Below the pieces are notes generated by a model. It saw nothing but the letters and a program-made list of their open reading frames with translations, did not search any database and was not told the DNA's origin. From Paenibacillus sp. sptzw28 (GTDB lineage Bacteria > Bacillota > Bacilli > Paenibacillales > Paenibacillaceae), in the NCBI RefSeq assembly GCF_019550795.1, contig NZ_CP080545.1, positions 2,948,001-3,012,000 of the forward strand: DNA of 64,000 nucleotides, written 5' to 3'. The number at the start of each line of letters is the position of its first letter. Positions within the stretch are counted from its first letter, which is position 1. Below are positions 37,040-46,392 of this stretch, piece after piece. The position numbers and the translations under genes are program-made.

Positions 37040-40000
37040 TCATCCGATGTCGATACGTTCAACCTTCATCTCATAACCTTCAGGGGTTAAGGTTTCGATT
37101 TCCAGGTCATGCGGCGCCGTAATCCTCACGGTTAACCGGCGTCCGGATTCGTTAACCCGCCACGAGACGTCGATACGGCCGCCGTCCGGTAAGGGGACGG
37201 CGCCTTTGGCCCAGGCCAAACCTGCCGGCTGAGGCGCAACGACAACCTTCGACCAGCCGGGCGTTACCCCGCGCACCCCAAGCACATACGCGCTGAGGAA
37301 ATAGGCGGGTCCTGCGGACCATGCGTGACAGTGGCTGCGGGTCAGCAGCTTCGGATTGCTGCGGGCTCCGCTCGAAGGGTATTTCTCCCAGCAGCTAGAC
37401 GCTTCGTATTCGACCATGACACCGTATTGGGTGCGTATATCTTCAAGCAGCAGCTCAATGCGGTTCAATTCAGCGAGCGCTTCATGATAGAAGAAGGACA
37501 TGAAGGGAGTACCGATCTGCACGAACGAGGCAGGCGGCACAGCGATATACTGTTCCAACACCCGTGCCCGCTCTCCCTCCGCAATGCCGCACAGGAAAGC
37601 CACCACCTGAGTCTGCATGCTGATCGTCACCGATGGGCTGCCGTCAGCGTGGATACAATCGAGATACGCCTGACGGTTGTCGTCCCACAGCTGTTCGTCG
37701 ATAGCAGCGCGCAGCTGGCGGGCACTTTCGAGGTACCGCTGAGCCGCTTCCCGTTCCCCTGCGGCTTCCGCAAGCCGGGCCGCGTCGCGCAGACCTTTAA
37801 CGAGGAACATATTCTGCGGCGTGACAACTCCGTCCATCGGCTGCTCGAATGCTGCCCAATCGAGGAAATTCCAGCCTTTCATCCGCAGCAGTCCTTTATC
37901 ATCCAGTCTTTGCAAGAAATGGTCCAGCGTAAACCGGACATGAGGCCACATGTCTTCCGCAAAAGCGCGGTCTCCGCTGAAGCGATGATATTCCAGGCAG
38001 GCGGTAACCCAGAAGAACGTCCAGTTCGGAATGACGCTGTTCCACCCGCTCGGCACCTGATCGGCGTACAAGGGAGTTTGGAACGACGAGCCCGGCACCA
38101 GCCTAAGACAGCGCTCGACGATATCACTGGCGCCGAATAAGTAGTAGTTAATCAACGCTTCATTGCGTGCGTCGCCGACCCAAAACGCCTGCTCGAAAGC
38201 AGGACAATCGACGAACGTATCCTCCATGCACAGAATCGTCGTATTGCGGCTGATCTGCCAGATGTCATTCAGCAGCGGGTCAGAGCAGTGGAACCTCCCG
38301 ACGTCTGCGACCGGATAATTGCTCTGCAGCATTTTCACTTCATACAGCTTTACCGGCGCGGTTGAACCGCGCACTGTAACCATCAAGAAGCGAAGTCCTC
38401 TGCGCACGTTGGATGTGTACGTTTGTCTGCCTTCGCGGCAAATATAGCGGAGCGTATTATCCAACGTATACGTATGCTGAATCCACCCGTCATGCATAAA
38501 CTCGAAGCCGTACAGGTCGACGACTGTTCCTGCTGATGCATCAATATCAAAAGCGATATAGCCGGAGAGCTCCCTTCCGAAGTCGATCACAAGCTCTGTA
38601 TCCATGTCCGGAACCATCGGCAGAAAAGCGGCATTAGCTCCCGCGATGACGGCGTTCTGCAGCGTATGCGGAACCGGCTGAGCCCGGCGCGACTTCTTCC
38701 ACACGCAGGCGGTGAATACATCGCTCAGATTAACCATCTGTGCCGGGACCGGCTTAATCCAGTCCGCCAATTCGGCGAGTTCGCCGGCAGCCGACGACCG
38801 CTTGGCGCGCTCAAAGTCAGGATGATCGCGCAGCAATGGGCGGGTATCCCGATGGTCGATCACTTCAACTGTATCGAAGGGACCGATCGCAATAAAGTGT
38901 GGAGACACCTTATTAGGACTAGTGAGCGGTACCGGGGTCTCATTATTGCCGGATGTAACGACAGCTTGAGACGAAGGTTTACCGGGAAGGGGAGGGGCGA
39001 GCACTTCGAACGGTTCTTCGCAATCGAATCCGATATGGAAGCCATGACCGTGGCTTTGCCCGTTTACGTCCAACATGATCAAATTATCGCCTTGACGAAG
39101 ATTGACCTCAAGAAACCGTTCCGGAGACTTGCCGGTAAAAGCCTCGATGCCATGCCACACGCCATTGACCCCGTAGAGGCTCATAATGCGTCCGCTATCG
39201 ACGTTTCCGATAATGAATTTTGTCGCCTTTGCCACACGGATAACGGTCGCTACGAGACCGGAAAATTGAACATTATTCGCGTGATCGGCGCTTTCCGGAG
39301 CAAATAGATTGCGCAGGTCGATCACAGCCGCCCACGGTACCGGCTTCACGCTATGCAGGCTTTCGACCCGGACGGGGTATACCGGTTCCTCGGTCAAATG
39401 AGGTATCGTCTTTTCCACTAAACGCACCCATGGCTCCATACCCGCCGGCCCAATTACAACGGCAGATTCCCAGCCGCTCTCATCGTATTCAAGCAGATGC
39501 CACGATTCATTCCAGGCGCGTGAGTCGGTAATTTCAGTAAAGGGCAGCTGGCACGACATCCGGGAGGAGTAGGTATCGTGACCGGCGTGTATCATTGTTT
39601 TCCACGTTTCATCGGTGGCCAGCAGTGGTTCCCGGCTGTCGCCCGACTCGATCTGTGCGATCAGGCCGCCACGTCCGCGCAAATATTGAAACGTCGAGAC
39701 GCCGAAATGCATGACCAGAACGGCGATGACATTCTCGGCTCCGCGCCTCAGCAAGTGACCGATTTCATATTCATCGTATGCAAGCTCGAACGGCCACGAG
39801 CGCACGGGACCGCGCCCTACATGATGGCCGTTGACATATAAGACATAGCGGGAGTCGCCCGTTATTTTGACCGCAGCCCGTTCGCTCATTTTTGCGGGCA
39901 GAGAAAATACTTTCCGAAAGCACCGCCACTCGTTTCTCGGGCTTTCCTCACCGGCTCCCCAAATCCAGGATGCTTGCCAGTCCGTTATTTCTTGGGCTGC

Positions 40001-40042
40001 TTCTTTCGATTCGCCACTCATTGCCTTATTCGGATCTACCAT
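37040..40042 (-). CDS. Glycoside hydrolase family 78, alpha-L-rhamnosidase-like
   Basis: 1000 residues, no signal peptide, so intracellular. N-terminal beta-sandwich domains (ITDWQASWIWGAGEE, YVLYVNGHHVGRGPVRSWPF) are followed by an (alpha/alpha)6 barrel (about 590-900) with MEDTFVDCPAFEQAFWVGDA near residue 605-630, the position of the GH78 general-acid motif, and a C-terminal beta domain (VRITAPHDLEIETLTPEGYE). It would release rhamnose or a similar sugar from imported oligosaccharides. GGAGGATG precedes ATG 40042. Now separated from the 2-29 kb polysaccharide cluster by the island, it was probably its neighbour before the insertion. Confidence 0.85.
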   Translation of the reverse strand: MVDPNKAMSGESKEAAQEITDWQASWIWGAGEESPRNEWRCFRKVFSLPAKMSERAAVKITGDSRYVLYVNGHHVGRGPVRSWPFELAYDEYEIGHLLRRGAENVIAVLVMHFGVSTFQYLRGRGGLIAQIESGDSREPLLATDETWKTMIHAGHDTYSSRMSCQLPFTEITDSRAWNESWHLLEYDESGWESAVVIGPAGMEPWVRLVEKTIPHLTEEPVYPVRVESLHSVKPVPWAAVIDLRNLFAPESADHANNVQFSGLVATVIRVAKATKFIIGNVDSGRIMSLYGVNGVWHGIEAFTGKSPERFLEVNLRQGDNLIMLDVNGQSHGHGFHIGFDCEEPFEVLAPPLPGKPSSQAVVTSGNNETPVPLTSPNKVSPHFIAIGPFDTVEVIDHRDTRPLLRDHPDFERAKRSSAAGELAELADWIKPVPAQMVNLSDVFTACVWKKSRRAQPVPHTLQNAVIAGANAAFLPMVPDMDTELVIDFGRELSGYIAFDIDASAGTVVDLYGFEFMHDGWIQHTYTLDNTLRYICREGRQTYTSNVRRGLRFLMVTVRGSTAPVKLYEVKMLQSNYPVADVGRFHCSDPLLNDIWQISRNTTILCMEDTFVDCPAFEQAFWVGDARNEALINYYLFGASDIVERCLRLVPGSSFQTPLYADQVPSGWNSVIPNWTFFWVTACLEYHRFSGDRAFAEDMWPHVRFTLDHFLQRLDDKGLLRMKGWNFLDWAAFEQPMDGVVTPQNMFLVKGLRDAARLAEAAGEREAAQRYLESARQLRAAIDEQLWDDNRQAYLDCIHADGSPSVTISMQTQVVAFLCGIAEGERARVLEQYIAVPPASFVQIGTPFMSFFYHEALAELNRIELLLEDIRTQYGVMVEYEASSCWEKYPSSGARSNPKLLTRSHCHAWSAGPAYFLSAYVLGVRGVTPGWSKVVVAPQPAGLAWAKGAVPLPDGGRIDVSWRVNESGRRLTVRITAPHDLEIETLTPEGYEMKVERIDIG

Positions 40043-40172
40043 TCACGCTTCATCCTCCCGCCAAAGATTAATTACAGTATAGAACAAAGAAAAAGAGCAG
40101 AATCAGGGTGTGTTCTGACAAAAATAGGGCCGATACGGACAAATGGCAGAAGTGTCTCACCATTTTCGATAC

Positions 40173-40220
40173 AAAAAAAGGTATGGAATCTTTTCTACAG
40201 AAGAAAAGATCCCATACCTT
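40173..40220 (-). terminator. Terminator of the PhnB-like gene
   Basis: AAGGTATGGAATCTTTTC pairs with GAAAAGATCCCATACCTT; on the minus strand it is followed by a run of seven T. It lies just past the stop of the leftward gene at 40243. Confidence 0.9.
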
Positions 40221-40242
40221 ATTTACTTATGATTCAAAAAAT

Positions 40243-40671
40243 TTATATGCCCATTTCTCCGTTGTCATAATTAAACTGCCATTCGATGCCGAATTTATCT
40301 GTCAGGCTGCCGTAGCATTTGCTCCAGAACGTTTCTTGAAGCTCCATGCCAACGGTTCCGCCTTCTTTAAGCTTATGAAATAAAGACTTGATTTCATCCA
40401 TATTTTTACTGCCTATTGCAAGGCTGATGTTGTTTCCCTGAACAAAAGGCATACCGGGAAAGGTATCGGAAAACATGACAATGCTGCCATTGATATCAAG
40501 ACGTGTATGCATAACCAAATTTTTTGCTTCCTCAGGAAGTGGGAAATTCGAATCCGGCGGGGTATCCCCAAAGCTCATAATCTGTGGTGTTTCCGTTCCG
40601 AAAACCTGTGCGTAATACTCAACTGCTTCGCGACAGTTTCCATTGAAATTAATATACACATTAATTGCCAC
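40243..40671 (-). CDS. VOC/PhnB-like protein
   Basis: 142 residues. The vicinal-oxygen-chelate fold of the PhnB type is indicated by YINFNGNCREAVEYYAQVFG, MSFGDTPPDSNF, VMHTRLDINGSIVMFSD and CYGSLTDKFGIEWQF. Start GTG 40671 lies eight bases after AAGGAG; an earlier GTG at 40680 overlaps that site. Such proteins have diverse or unknown roles; many lack metal ligands. A second, different PhnB-like protein is at 46393. Confidence 0.85.
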   Translation of the reverse strand: MAINVYINFNGNCREAVEYYAQVFGTETPQIMSFGDTPPDSNFPLPEEAKNLVMHTRLDINGSIVMFSDTFPGMPFVQGNNISLAIGSKNMDEIKSLFHKLKEGGTVGMELQETFWSKCYGSLTDKFGIEWQFNYDNGEMGI

Positions 40672-40680
40672 TTGCTTCAC

Positions 40681-41026
40681 TCCTTACGATTTGGTTTTCA
40701 ATGTATATCTTTCGCTGTCCGGCATCCATTTTCCTTCTACGCATTGAAGTTTAGTGCGGAAGGGAGTTATACTTGCCGGCGCGAATAACCCGAATCTACG
40801 CCCGGGAGCAGCGCCTCTAGAATCTAAATACATTCATACCAAAAAATAGATTTAATATGAAAATATGTATAATTATAGAGGTATTTTCGAGGCTGCATTA
40901 CAGGTAAGATTAAATATAGGATCGCTTACAGGAGGCGGAGCACCATACATCCAATGAGGGGGCATTGTTAAAAACTAATTTGTAAGCGCAGTCATACCAC
41001 CCGCGCTGTGAAACCGATTTGTATAG
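40681..41026. other. Non-coding stretch
   Basis: No recognisable gene or RNA. The right part leads into the decayed gene fragment at 41027. Confidence 0.4.
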
Positions 41027-41320
41027 GAAGATACCGGCGCCTTTGCTATTCCGGTAGACTTTAACGGCGACCGTCTTGCCACAATGGAGGCGGTCTACGC
41101 TGCCGGCGGCAACGCCGGCCCGCAGAACTGGACTTCGTTCAAGGAGTTCGGATATACGTTCGCGCCTTCCTATGATACGAATACAATCACGCTTAAGCCG
41201 AATTTCTTCAATGAAGTGAATGACGGAGTAGTGAATCTGAAGTTCCACTTCTGGAGCGGTGAAACCGTTAATTACACGATTACAAAGAACGGTACGACCA
41301 TCGTAGGCGAAGCTTCGTAA
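41027..41320 (+). pseudogene. Orphan C-terminal X2-like carbohydrate-binding module
   Basis: A frame open from a TAG at 41024 reads DTGAFAIPVDFNGDRLATME, AVYAAGGNAGPQNWTSFKEF, APSYDTNTITLKPNFFNEVN and LKFHFWSGETVNYTITKNGT, ending at 41320. This matches the end of X2-like modules on Paenibacillus glycosidases. There is no start codon with a ribosome site, so it is the tail of a lost cellulase- or hemicellulase-like gene. Its terminator (41371) is preserved. Confidence 0.7.
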
Positions 41321-41370
41321 GAGATTGTGATCGGTTATTGCAACCGAGTCCGCGCTCTCCTTGCTTCAAT

Positions 41371-41419
41371 TAAAGGGAGCTCTGCCATGCGCCAGTGCGC
41401 TGTGGCTGAGCTCCCTTTA
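41371..41419 (+). terminator. Terminator after the X2 remnant
   Basis: TAAAGGGAGCTC and GCCA pair with TGGC and GAGCTCCCTTTA. Confidence 0.75.
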
Positions 41420-41585
41420 CCAATTCTTAAAGCGCATATATCCCGCAATGCTTCAATCATTATTTTCCGTGCGTGAGAAGGATTTATGTAAAATTCTGTA
41501 GAAAGTTATAGAAGCGCGGGCTGTTGAACAATGCAGGAGCAGTCTATATGATCATCAATTTATCCGGAGGAGGAAATATACAATA

Positions 41586-41786
41586 ATGCCATACATCAAT
41601 CTGCAAATCACGAAGGGTGCCACCCGGGAGCAGAAAGCTCTAATTGTAAAGGAATTTACAGCGACACTTGTCAATGTGCTTGGTAAAAAGCCCGAACATA
41701 CCCACATCGTCATTCAAGATATTGAAGAAGAGAATTGGGGCTTCGCCGGTGTTCTGACGGATGATTTTCGCAAAAGAGAAGGATGA
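41586..41786 (+). CDS. 4-oxalocrotonate tautomerase-family protein
   Basis: 66 residues, the usual size of these hexamer-forming proteins. After removal of Met the Pro at position 2 becomes the catalytic N-terminal proline (PYINLQITKGATREQKALIV), and HIVIQDIEEENWGFAG is typical. A strong site, CCGGAGGAGG, precedes ATG 41586. The stop overlaps the next gene's start (ATGA), so the two are translationally coupled. Confidence 0.9.
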   Translation: MPYINLQITKGATREQKALIVKEFTATLVNVLGKKPEHTHIVIQDIEEENWGFAGVLTDDFRKREG

Positions 41787-42877
41787 GGGCCGCGCCATCA
41801 TTACCTTACAGAAGGCTGCTCAACCAGCGTATCGCCGGGGCTAAGCTGGGCAAGCCTGAACAGGTCGTGAAGCATTTTGGAGCCCTGCAAGCGCAGGACT
41901 ACAACCAAGCCCTGTGGGCGATCGGACTGCGTATGCGATCCGCCACCGTTATGGACATTGAACAAAGCATCGAGGATCGTAAGATCATGCTTACATGGCC
42001 GATGAGAGGTACGATTCATTTTGTGCCGCCGGAAGATGCGCGATGGATGTTGAAGTTGTCCGCTCCCCGTGTTCTGGCAAAGGACAAGCGAAGGCTGGAA
42101 CAATTGGAGCTTACGCCGGAAAATATCGAAAGCTGCAAGCAAATAATTCACGATGCTTTACAGGGGAACAAGCGGATATCCCGGCCCAATATCATGCAAT
42201 TGCTCGAGGAAGCCGGGATCTGCACAAAGAATCAGCGCGGTTACCACTTGCTATGGCATCTCGCGCAATCCGGCCTGATCTGTCTGGGGCCGCGAGAGGG
42301 GAAGCAGCAAACTTTCGTCCTGCTGGACGAGTGGGTGCCCCGCCCCAAAGACGTATCTGTGAGCGAAGCGCTTGCGCTGCTCGCAGAACGTTACTTTGGA
42401 GGTCATGGACCTGCGACCGCGAAAGATTTTGGCTGGTGGGCCGGGATTACCCTCTCTGACGCCAGACAGGGCATCGAAGCCGCGCAATCCCGGCTGATTT
42501 CGGAATCGGTTAACGGTGAAATTTACTGGTCGAGTCCTTCCGAGTGCGTGGCATTAGAAGAAAGGCCGAGTGTCTGCCTGCTTCCGGGATTCGACGAATA
42601 TTTGCTCGGATATACAGACCGCAATGCGGTATTAAGGGCGGAATATGCGCCTTTCATTGTCCCTGGCAATAACGGGGTATTCATGCCGATCGTCGTCATC
42701 GACGGACAAGTCGCGGGAATATGGAAACGAACCGTCAAAAATAAAGGAATCGACATCGAGATAAGCCTGTTTGTGCCTCAAAAAGAAAGGGAAGAGAGTC
42801 TCATGGATGCAGCCTTGCAATATTGCACATTTATGGGACTGCCTCTGGCTTCGACATCTATTCAATTGATGAAATAA
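41783..42877 (+). CDS. Winged-helix DNA-binding protein, HTH_42 / AlkZ-like
   Basis: 364 residues. The HTH_42 family includes the DNA glycosylases AlkZ and AlkX/YcaQ, which unhook interstrand crosslinks or remove bulky alkylated bases. FGALQAQDYNQALWAIGLRM near residue 32 contains a Gln-x-Gln pattern like the catalytic QxQ/QxD motif; other blocks are MLTWPMRGTIHFVPPEDARWML, RGYHLLWHLAQSGLICLGPR and LLPGFDEYLLGYTDR. A role in base repair is suggested by the family but untested for this subgroup. It starts inside the tautomerase stop codon. Confidence 0.75.
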   Translation: MRAAPSLPYRRLLNQRIAGAKLGKPEQVVKHFGALQAQDYNQALWAIGLRMRSATVMDIEQSIEDRKIMLTWPMRGTIHFVPPEDARWMLKLSAPRVLAKDKRRLEQLELTPENIESCKQIIHDALQGNKRISRPNIMQLLEEAGICTKNQRGYHLLWHLAQSGLICLGPREGKQQTFVLLDEWVPRPKDVSVSEALALLAERYFGGHGPATAKDFGWWAGITLSDARQGIEAAQSRLISESVNGEIYWSSPSECVALEERPSVCLLPGFDEYLLGYTDRNAVLRAEYAPFIVPGNNGVFMPIVVIDGQVAGIWKRTVKNKGIDIEISLFVPQKEREESLMDAALQYCTFMGLPLASTSIQLMK

Positions 42878-42923
42878 ACAAACCTTGATTCAACTGGGTT
42901 ATTTCCTGGTAATATCAAAGAAA

Positions 42924-43292
42924 CTATTCGGGACGAATATGAATGATAAAATCCGTCCCTTCCCATTTTTTTGCATCCTGCCAATAAAACGTAAAGACGA
43001 ATATCGTCTGGTCGTCTGCAATAAATGGAGGCAGATCTACATACCACGTTCCCAAACCGCTATCGGTCGTCTCCGTATCGTTTACGGTTTTCCAGTCATC
43101 GATGCTCCAATGCAGCATCGCGCTCGCTAAAATCAAAGCTAGAACCGCTTGAATAAGGGAAAGCCAGAAGATCATGACAGGAGTTCCGACGGCTTTGCTC
43201 CCTACACTGCTTGAAACTCCTTGAATCGTGATTAAAAGCCCAGAACCGAATGCAAGAAGAATTGGTAGTAAAACCATGAGGGAACCTTTCAT
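42924..43292 (-). pseudogene. Chimeric ORF: YdcZ/DUF606 transporter start fused to a glycosidase tail
   Basis: 122 codons. Residues about 1-55 (LPILLAFGSGLLITIQGVSS, TPVMIFWLSLIQAVLALILA) match the N-terminus of YdcZ/DUF606-type small membrane transporters. The rest (LHWSIDDWKTVNDTETTDSG, LGTWYVDLPPF, FTFYWQDAKKWEGTDF) resembles the C-terminal domain of secreted alpha-glucan-active hydrolases. The join is in frame near residue 58. No good ribosome site is seen. Probably a deletion fusion of two former genes. Confidence 0.6.
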
Positions 43293-43395
43293 TTCATGTA
43301 ATATGAATAGTCTTTATTGTTACCCGAAAAATGAGAGCGCCAATCAGAGTCGTACGGCTGGCATATATTCATCCGTGACCGGCTTGAAATCCGTA

Positions 43396-43500
43396 ATGCT
43401 GAGTTATTTACTTGATGTGACGCTGCCTGGGATGGACGGATGGGAGGTTCTTCACGAGGTGCGCTGCAGAAGCGCTTGTCCTGTCATTATGCTCAGAGGA
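43396..43500 (+). pseudogene. Response-regulator receiver fragment
   Basis: The frame contains LLDVTLPGMDGWEVLHEVRC and SACPVIMLRG, the phospho-acceptor strand and following helix of an OmpR-type receiver domain. Nothing of the output domain remains. A further short frame (FYSADALRQQLIAGQAADQA, about 43538-43616) may be the tail of another lost gene. Confidence 0.65.
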
Positions 43501-43620
43501 AACAACGCCTTCCATCCTAAATAATGGGGCGCCCAAAGATTCTACTCGGCTGATGCGCTGCGTCAGCAGCTGATTGCCGGCCAAGCGGCTGATCAAGCGG
43601 AAGAGACTAAGAAATAAATA

Positions 43621-43663
43621 AAACGGGCAGTCAAAGAAGCGAAGCTTCCCAGGCTGCCCGTTT
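43621..43663. terminator. Terminator beyond ytxJ
   Basis: AAACGGGCAG pairs with CTGCCCGTTT; T-rich on the minus strand (TTTTATTTATTTC). Serves the leftward ytxJ gene and perhaps rightward transcripts. Confidence 0.8.
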
Positions 43664-43679
43664 AATTTGCCACCGCCGA

Positions 43680-44021
43680 TTAATTCATTACCGCGCTCAT
43701 GTGCGCTTCCGTAATCGACCAGTGGGTCGCGCTCCAATATTTCTCTTTGTTCTTGACCATGATAATTTGCGGTGATTCGTGCTTCACCGCGACATCTTCA
43801 GCGATTTGATTCGAAACTGGACGTGATTCAATCACCTTCACAAGAATGAAATCGGCATCGGAATCGGCGTTATTTTTCAAGAAATTATTGAATTCGTTAA
43901 ACGCATTCGCGCTAACCGGACAAGTTGTGCTGTGCTTGAATACGACCAAGGGGCGGTTCGCGGAACCGTCCAAAGCGGCGTTCCATTCATCGATGGTCTG
44001 AATTTCCTTCAATTGCGGCAT
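43680..44021 (-). CDS. ytxJ: Bacillithiol-system redox protein YtxJ
   Basis: 113 residues, a thioredoxin-fold monothiol protein. The active-site region VVFKHSTTCPVSANAFNEF carries the single Cys of the TCPVS motif; ESPQIIMVKNKEKYWSATHW closes the fold. YtxJ-type proteins (bacilliredoxin C family) are thought to remove bacillithiol from oxidised proteins. ATG 44021 has GGGAGGAG upstream; a longer frame reaching 44141 lacks a site and would overlap the GH18 gene. Confidence 0.88.
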   Translation of the reverse strand: MPQLKEIQTIDEWNAALDGSANRPLVVFKHSTTCPVSANAFNEFNNFLKNNADSDADFILVKVIESRPVSNQIAEDVAVKHESPQIIMVKNKEKYWSATHWSITEAHMSAVMN

Positions 44022-44113
44022 AAAAGATCTCCTCCCTAAGCTGGCAGAACTGCTGTCATAGCGATATAGATTTATAATACCATAACGAATAAAGCATGTT
44101 CCACTTTGCGAGG

Positions 44114-46033
44114 TTACTTCTGTTGCAGCAGCATCGTCCACAAATCAGCGCTCTCATAACCCAAACGCCATGCGGCAACGCCGGCCAAATCGTACTTCTT
44201 CGCTATCGCTACGCGCTCCTTCACTGTATCTGCCGTTTCCGCCCAGAATACATGGGTGTAGCCGTCTTTGGTATAGGTGTACCTGATCTGTCCGGCATTC
44301 GGGTCATAGGAGCCTATGGCGCCTTGCTCTTGAATGATTCGGGGCAGCTCTTTCATGTAGATAGCCTTATTGTCTACCAACTGACCGGCCGCATCTATCC
44401 GCCATTCACGCACGTAGAAGGGGATTCCCAGCATCAGCTTACTGCGCGGAATTCCGTAAGCGAGAAATTGCTTAACCCCGCCTTCGATCCAATCGAGCTC
44501 GGCGACTGAGCCGGCAGTATCGCCGCCGGACCAAGCTTGATCGTACGCCATAATTATAACCATATCGACGATCTCGGCGAGGGCGGCATGATCGTAAGCC
44601 GCCTTATGATCCCACGCGATATCGCCCCGCGGCAAATCGATTGAAACGGTAAGCCCGCTTCGGTGAGCCGCATCGGTCAGGCTGCGGACAAATGCCGTAT
44701 AAAGCGTCCGGTCTCCTCCGGCCATCCCTTCAAAATCAAGATTGACGCCTTCGACATCAAGCTCGGCAAGCCGTCCTACCAATGATGTGATGAACCGGGT
44801 CTGCGCATCCGGGTCGCGCAGGAAAGCGCTTGTCAGCTTGGCATTGAATTGGTTGCTTACAAGCGGGGTCAACTTCATTCCTGTCTGCTTCATGGCTGTG
44901 ACCAGCGCCGGATCGGAACGATCAGTGATCGTCCCGTCTGCGGCGGCGAGCTCAAACCAGGAAGGGGAGTCGATATCCAGCCCCTGCGTTTGGCTTATCT
45001 GAGAAAGGACGGCGGCGGTACTGGAAGAACCGTTCCAGCCCAGGTAAATGAGCTTGCTCTTGTTATTCCATATCGCGTGTCCGTCGGCCGTCATGACAAC
45101 GGCATCCGAATAACCCGCCGCAAAAGCAACTGCGCTTTGCCGCGTGTTAAACGCACGGATCGGGCGTTCGCCCTGCATAACCGTAAGGAAGGGGACGTTC
45201 GTCCACCATTCAAGGCCATCTCTGGTAACGGAAGCGTTCGATAAGGTTTTCGCATACGCGATGGCGCCACCGATACCGGTAAACGATTTCACCTGGCGTC
45301 CATTTTGCGTTACGATAAACGAAGGGATGTTGGTATGTACGACGCGGCCGGTCGTTATGTTCACGACAGTGCTTCCGGATAGCTTGGCCGAAGCCCTGAC
45401 CGCATCCAGCAAGAACGGATGGAGCGGACCGCCGGTTGAGACGCCGTTCACCGTAATATCGTATACCGGCGTGCCATTTCTTTGCGCCGCTTTCTGTGCC
45501 GTCGTCAAGTTGTCCCAGATCCATTGATTCGATGCTAACTCCATAACATGAATATTGCTGTAGGCTTTTGCGGCTTTTTTCGCCTCAATAAGCGTAGTAA
45601 AGCTCCAAGCGGGTAGTGTTTTATCGCCTTGAAACATTTGATAATTAGAATAAGTGCCGGAAATCCACCCTGGCTGCTCCAAACTGCGTATTTGCGGGAA
45701 ACGAAGCTTTGCCGCAAAGGCTTTCGCTTCGCCGAGCGTTCGGAATTCCCGGCCGCTTGTCGAAACGCCGTTCTCATATACTTTGTATTTGGGGAAGTTA
45801 TCCCACACCCACACACGGCCGGTAATTTTCTCGACATGACTGTAGAGATAGTTTTTGGCGAAAGAGACCGCTTTTGATTCCGTCGAAAACTCTTTAACCG
45901 CTTTGTCGTTCTGATAGACCCGGTATTTTGTTGTATTGTCTATGCCGTCTGCCGCCGCAGTCGCTGCTCCAAATCCTGCCTGTAATGTCAACGCGAAGGC
46001 GACGACCAAACTCAGTCCCCATTGCTTATGCAT
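44114..46033 (-). CDS. Secreted GH18-family hydrolase with N-terminal repeats
   Basis: 639 residues. Signal peptide about 1-27, then four to five ~50-residue repeats with the pattern YxVYxxxxxxKxFxTxxxAxxFAK and ending WVWDN or similar, then a GH18 barrel (about 325-635). ELDVEGVNLDFEGM, with E in the DxxxDxE-type catalytic motif, and MVIIMAYDQAW are diagnostic. Proteins like this (YaaH-related) act on cortex, cell-wall or chitin-like glycans, so a spore or wall role is more likely than nutrient chitin use. AGAGGAG is about 14 bases before ATG 46033. Confidence 0.87.
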   Translation of the reverse strand: MHKQWGLSLVVAFALTLQAGFGAATAAADGIDNTTKYRVYQNDKAVKEFSTESKAVSFAKNYLYSHVEKITGRVWVWDNFPKYKVYENGVSTSGREFRTLGEAKAFAAKLRFPQIRSLEQPGWISGTYSNYQMFQGDKTLPAWSFTTLIEAKKAAKAYSNIHVMELASNQWIWDNLTTAQKAAQRNGTPVYDITVNGVSTGGPLHPFLLDAVRASAKLSGSTVVNITTGRVVHTNIPSFIVTQNGRQVKSFTGIGGAIAYAKTLSNASVTRDGLEWWTNVPFLTVMQGERPIRAFNTRQSAVAFAAGYSDAVVMTADGHAIWNNKSKLIYLGWNGSSSTAAVLSQISQTQGLDIDSPSWFELAAADGTITDRSDPALVTAMKQTGMKLTPLVSNQFNAKLTSAFLRDPDAQTRFITSLVGRLAELDVEGVNLDFEGMAGGDRTLYTAFVRSLTDAAHRSGLTVSIDLPRGDIAWDHKAAYDHAALAEIVDMVIIMAYDQAWSGGDTAGSVAELDWIEGGVKQFLAYGIPRSKLMLGIPFYVREWRIDAAGQLVDNKAIYMKELPRIIQEQGAIGSYDPNAGQIRYTYTKDGYTHVFWAETADTVKERVAIAKKYDLAGVAAWRLGYESADLWTMLLQQK

Positions 46034-46392
46034 CTGCCTTAAACCAACTCCTCTACTAGTCTATTCTATTAGACGTCGCATAAGAGATTAGGTTTCGACA
46101 AAAACCGATTTACCGGTATTTTTCATAAAGGCTTTGTTAAACTTTGTTGTTGATTTTTTATTAAACGGGCAGGATTCCTCAATAGTGTCTTTTCTAAACG
46201 ATGTATATCCGAAGTTCGAAGGCTTCCAAAAAAAGACTCCCTTGTGAATGGAATTTTGGTTTAAACCAAGGGACGGTTCATCTGTAACTTTTTAAACATA
46301 GCAATTTGAAAGAAACCATGGCTCATTTTTTATGCTATTTTGTATTGTGTATAAACCTACTAAAACGCTTGAATATTAAGGAGGAAAAAATT
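46034..46392. other. Intergenic stretch
   Basis: No gene seen. A palindromic patch TTTGGTTTAAACCAAGGGACGG near 46255 resembles the ends of repeated elements but is too short to assign. Confidence 0.3.

Noticed and set aside
46250..46290. Palindromic patch as an insertion-sequence end
   Set aside because: Too short, with no partner end or transposase nearby.
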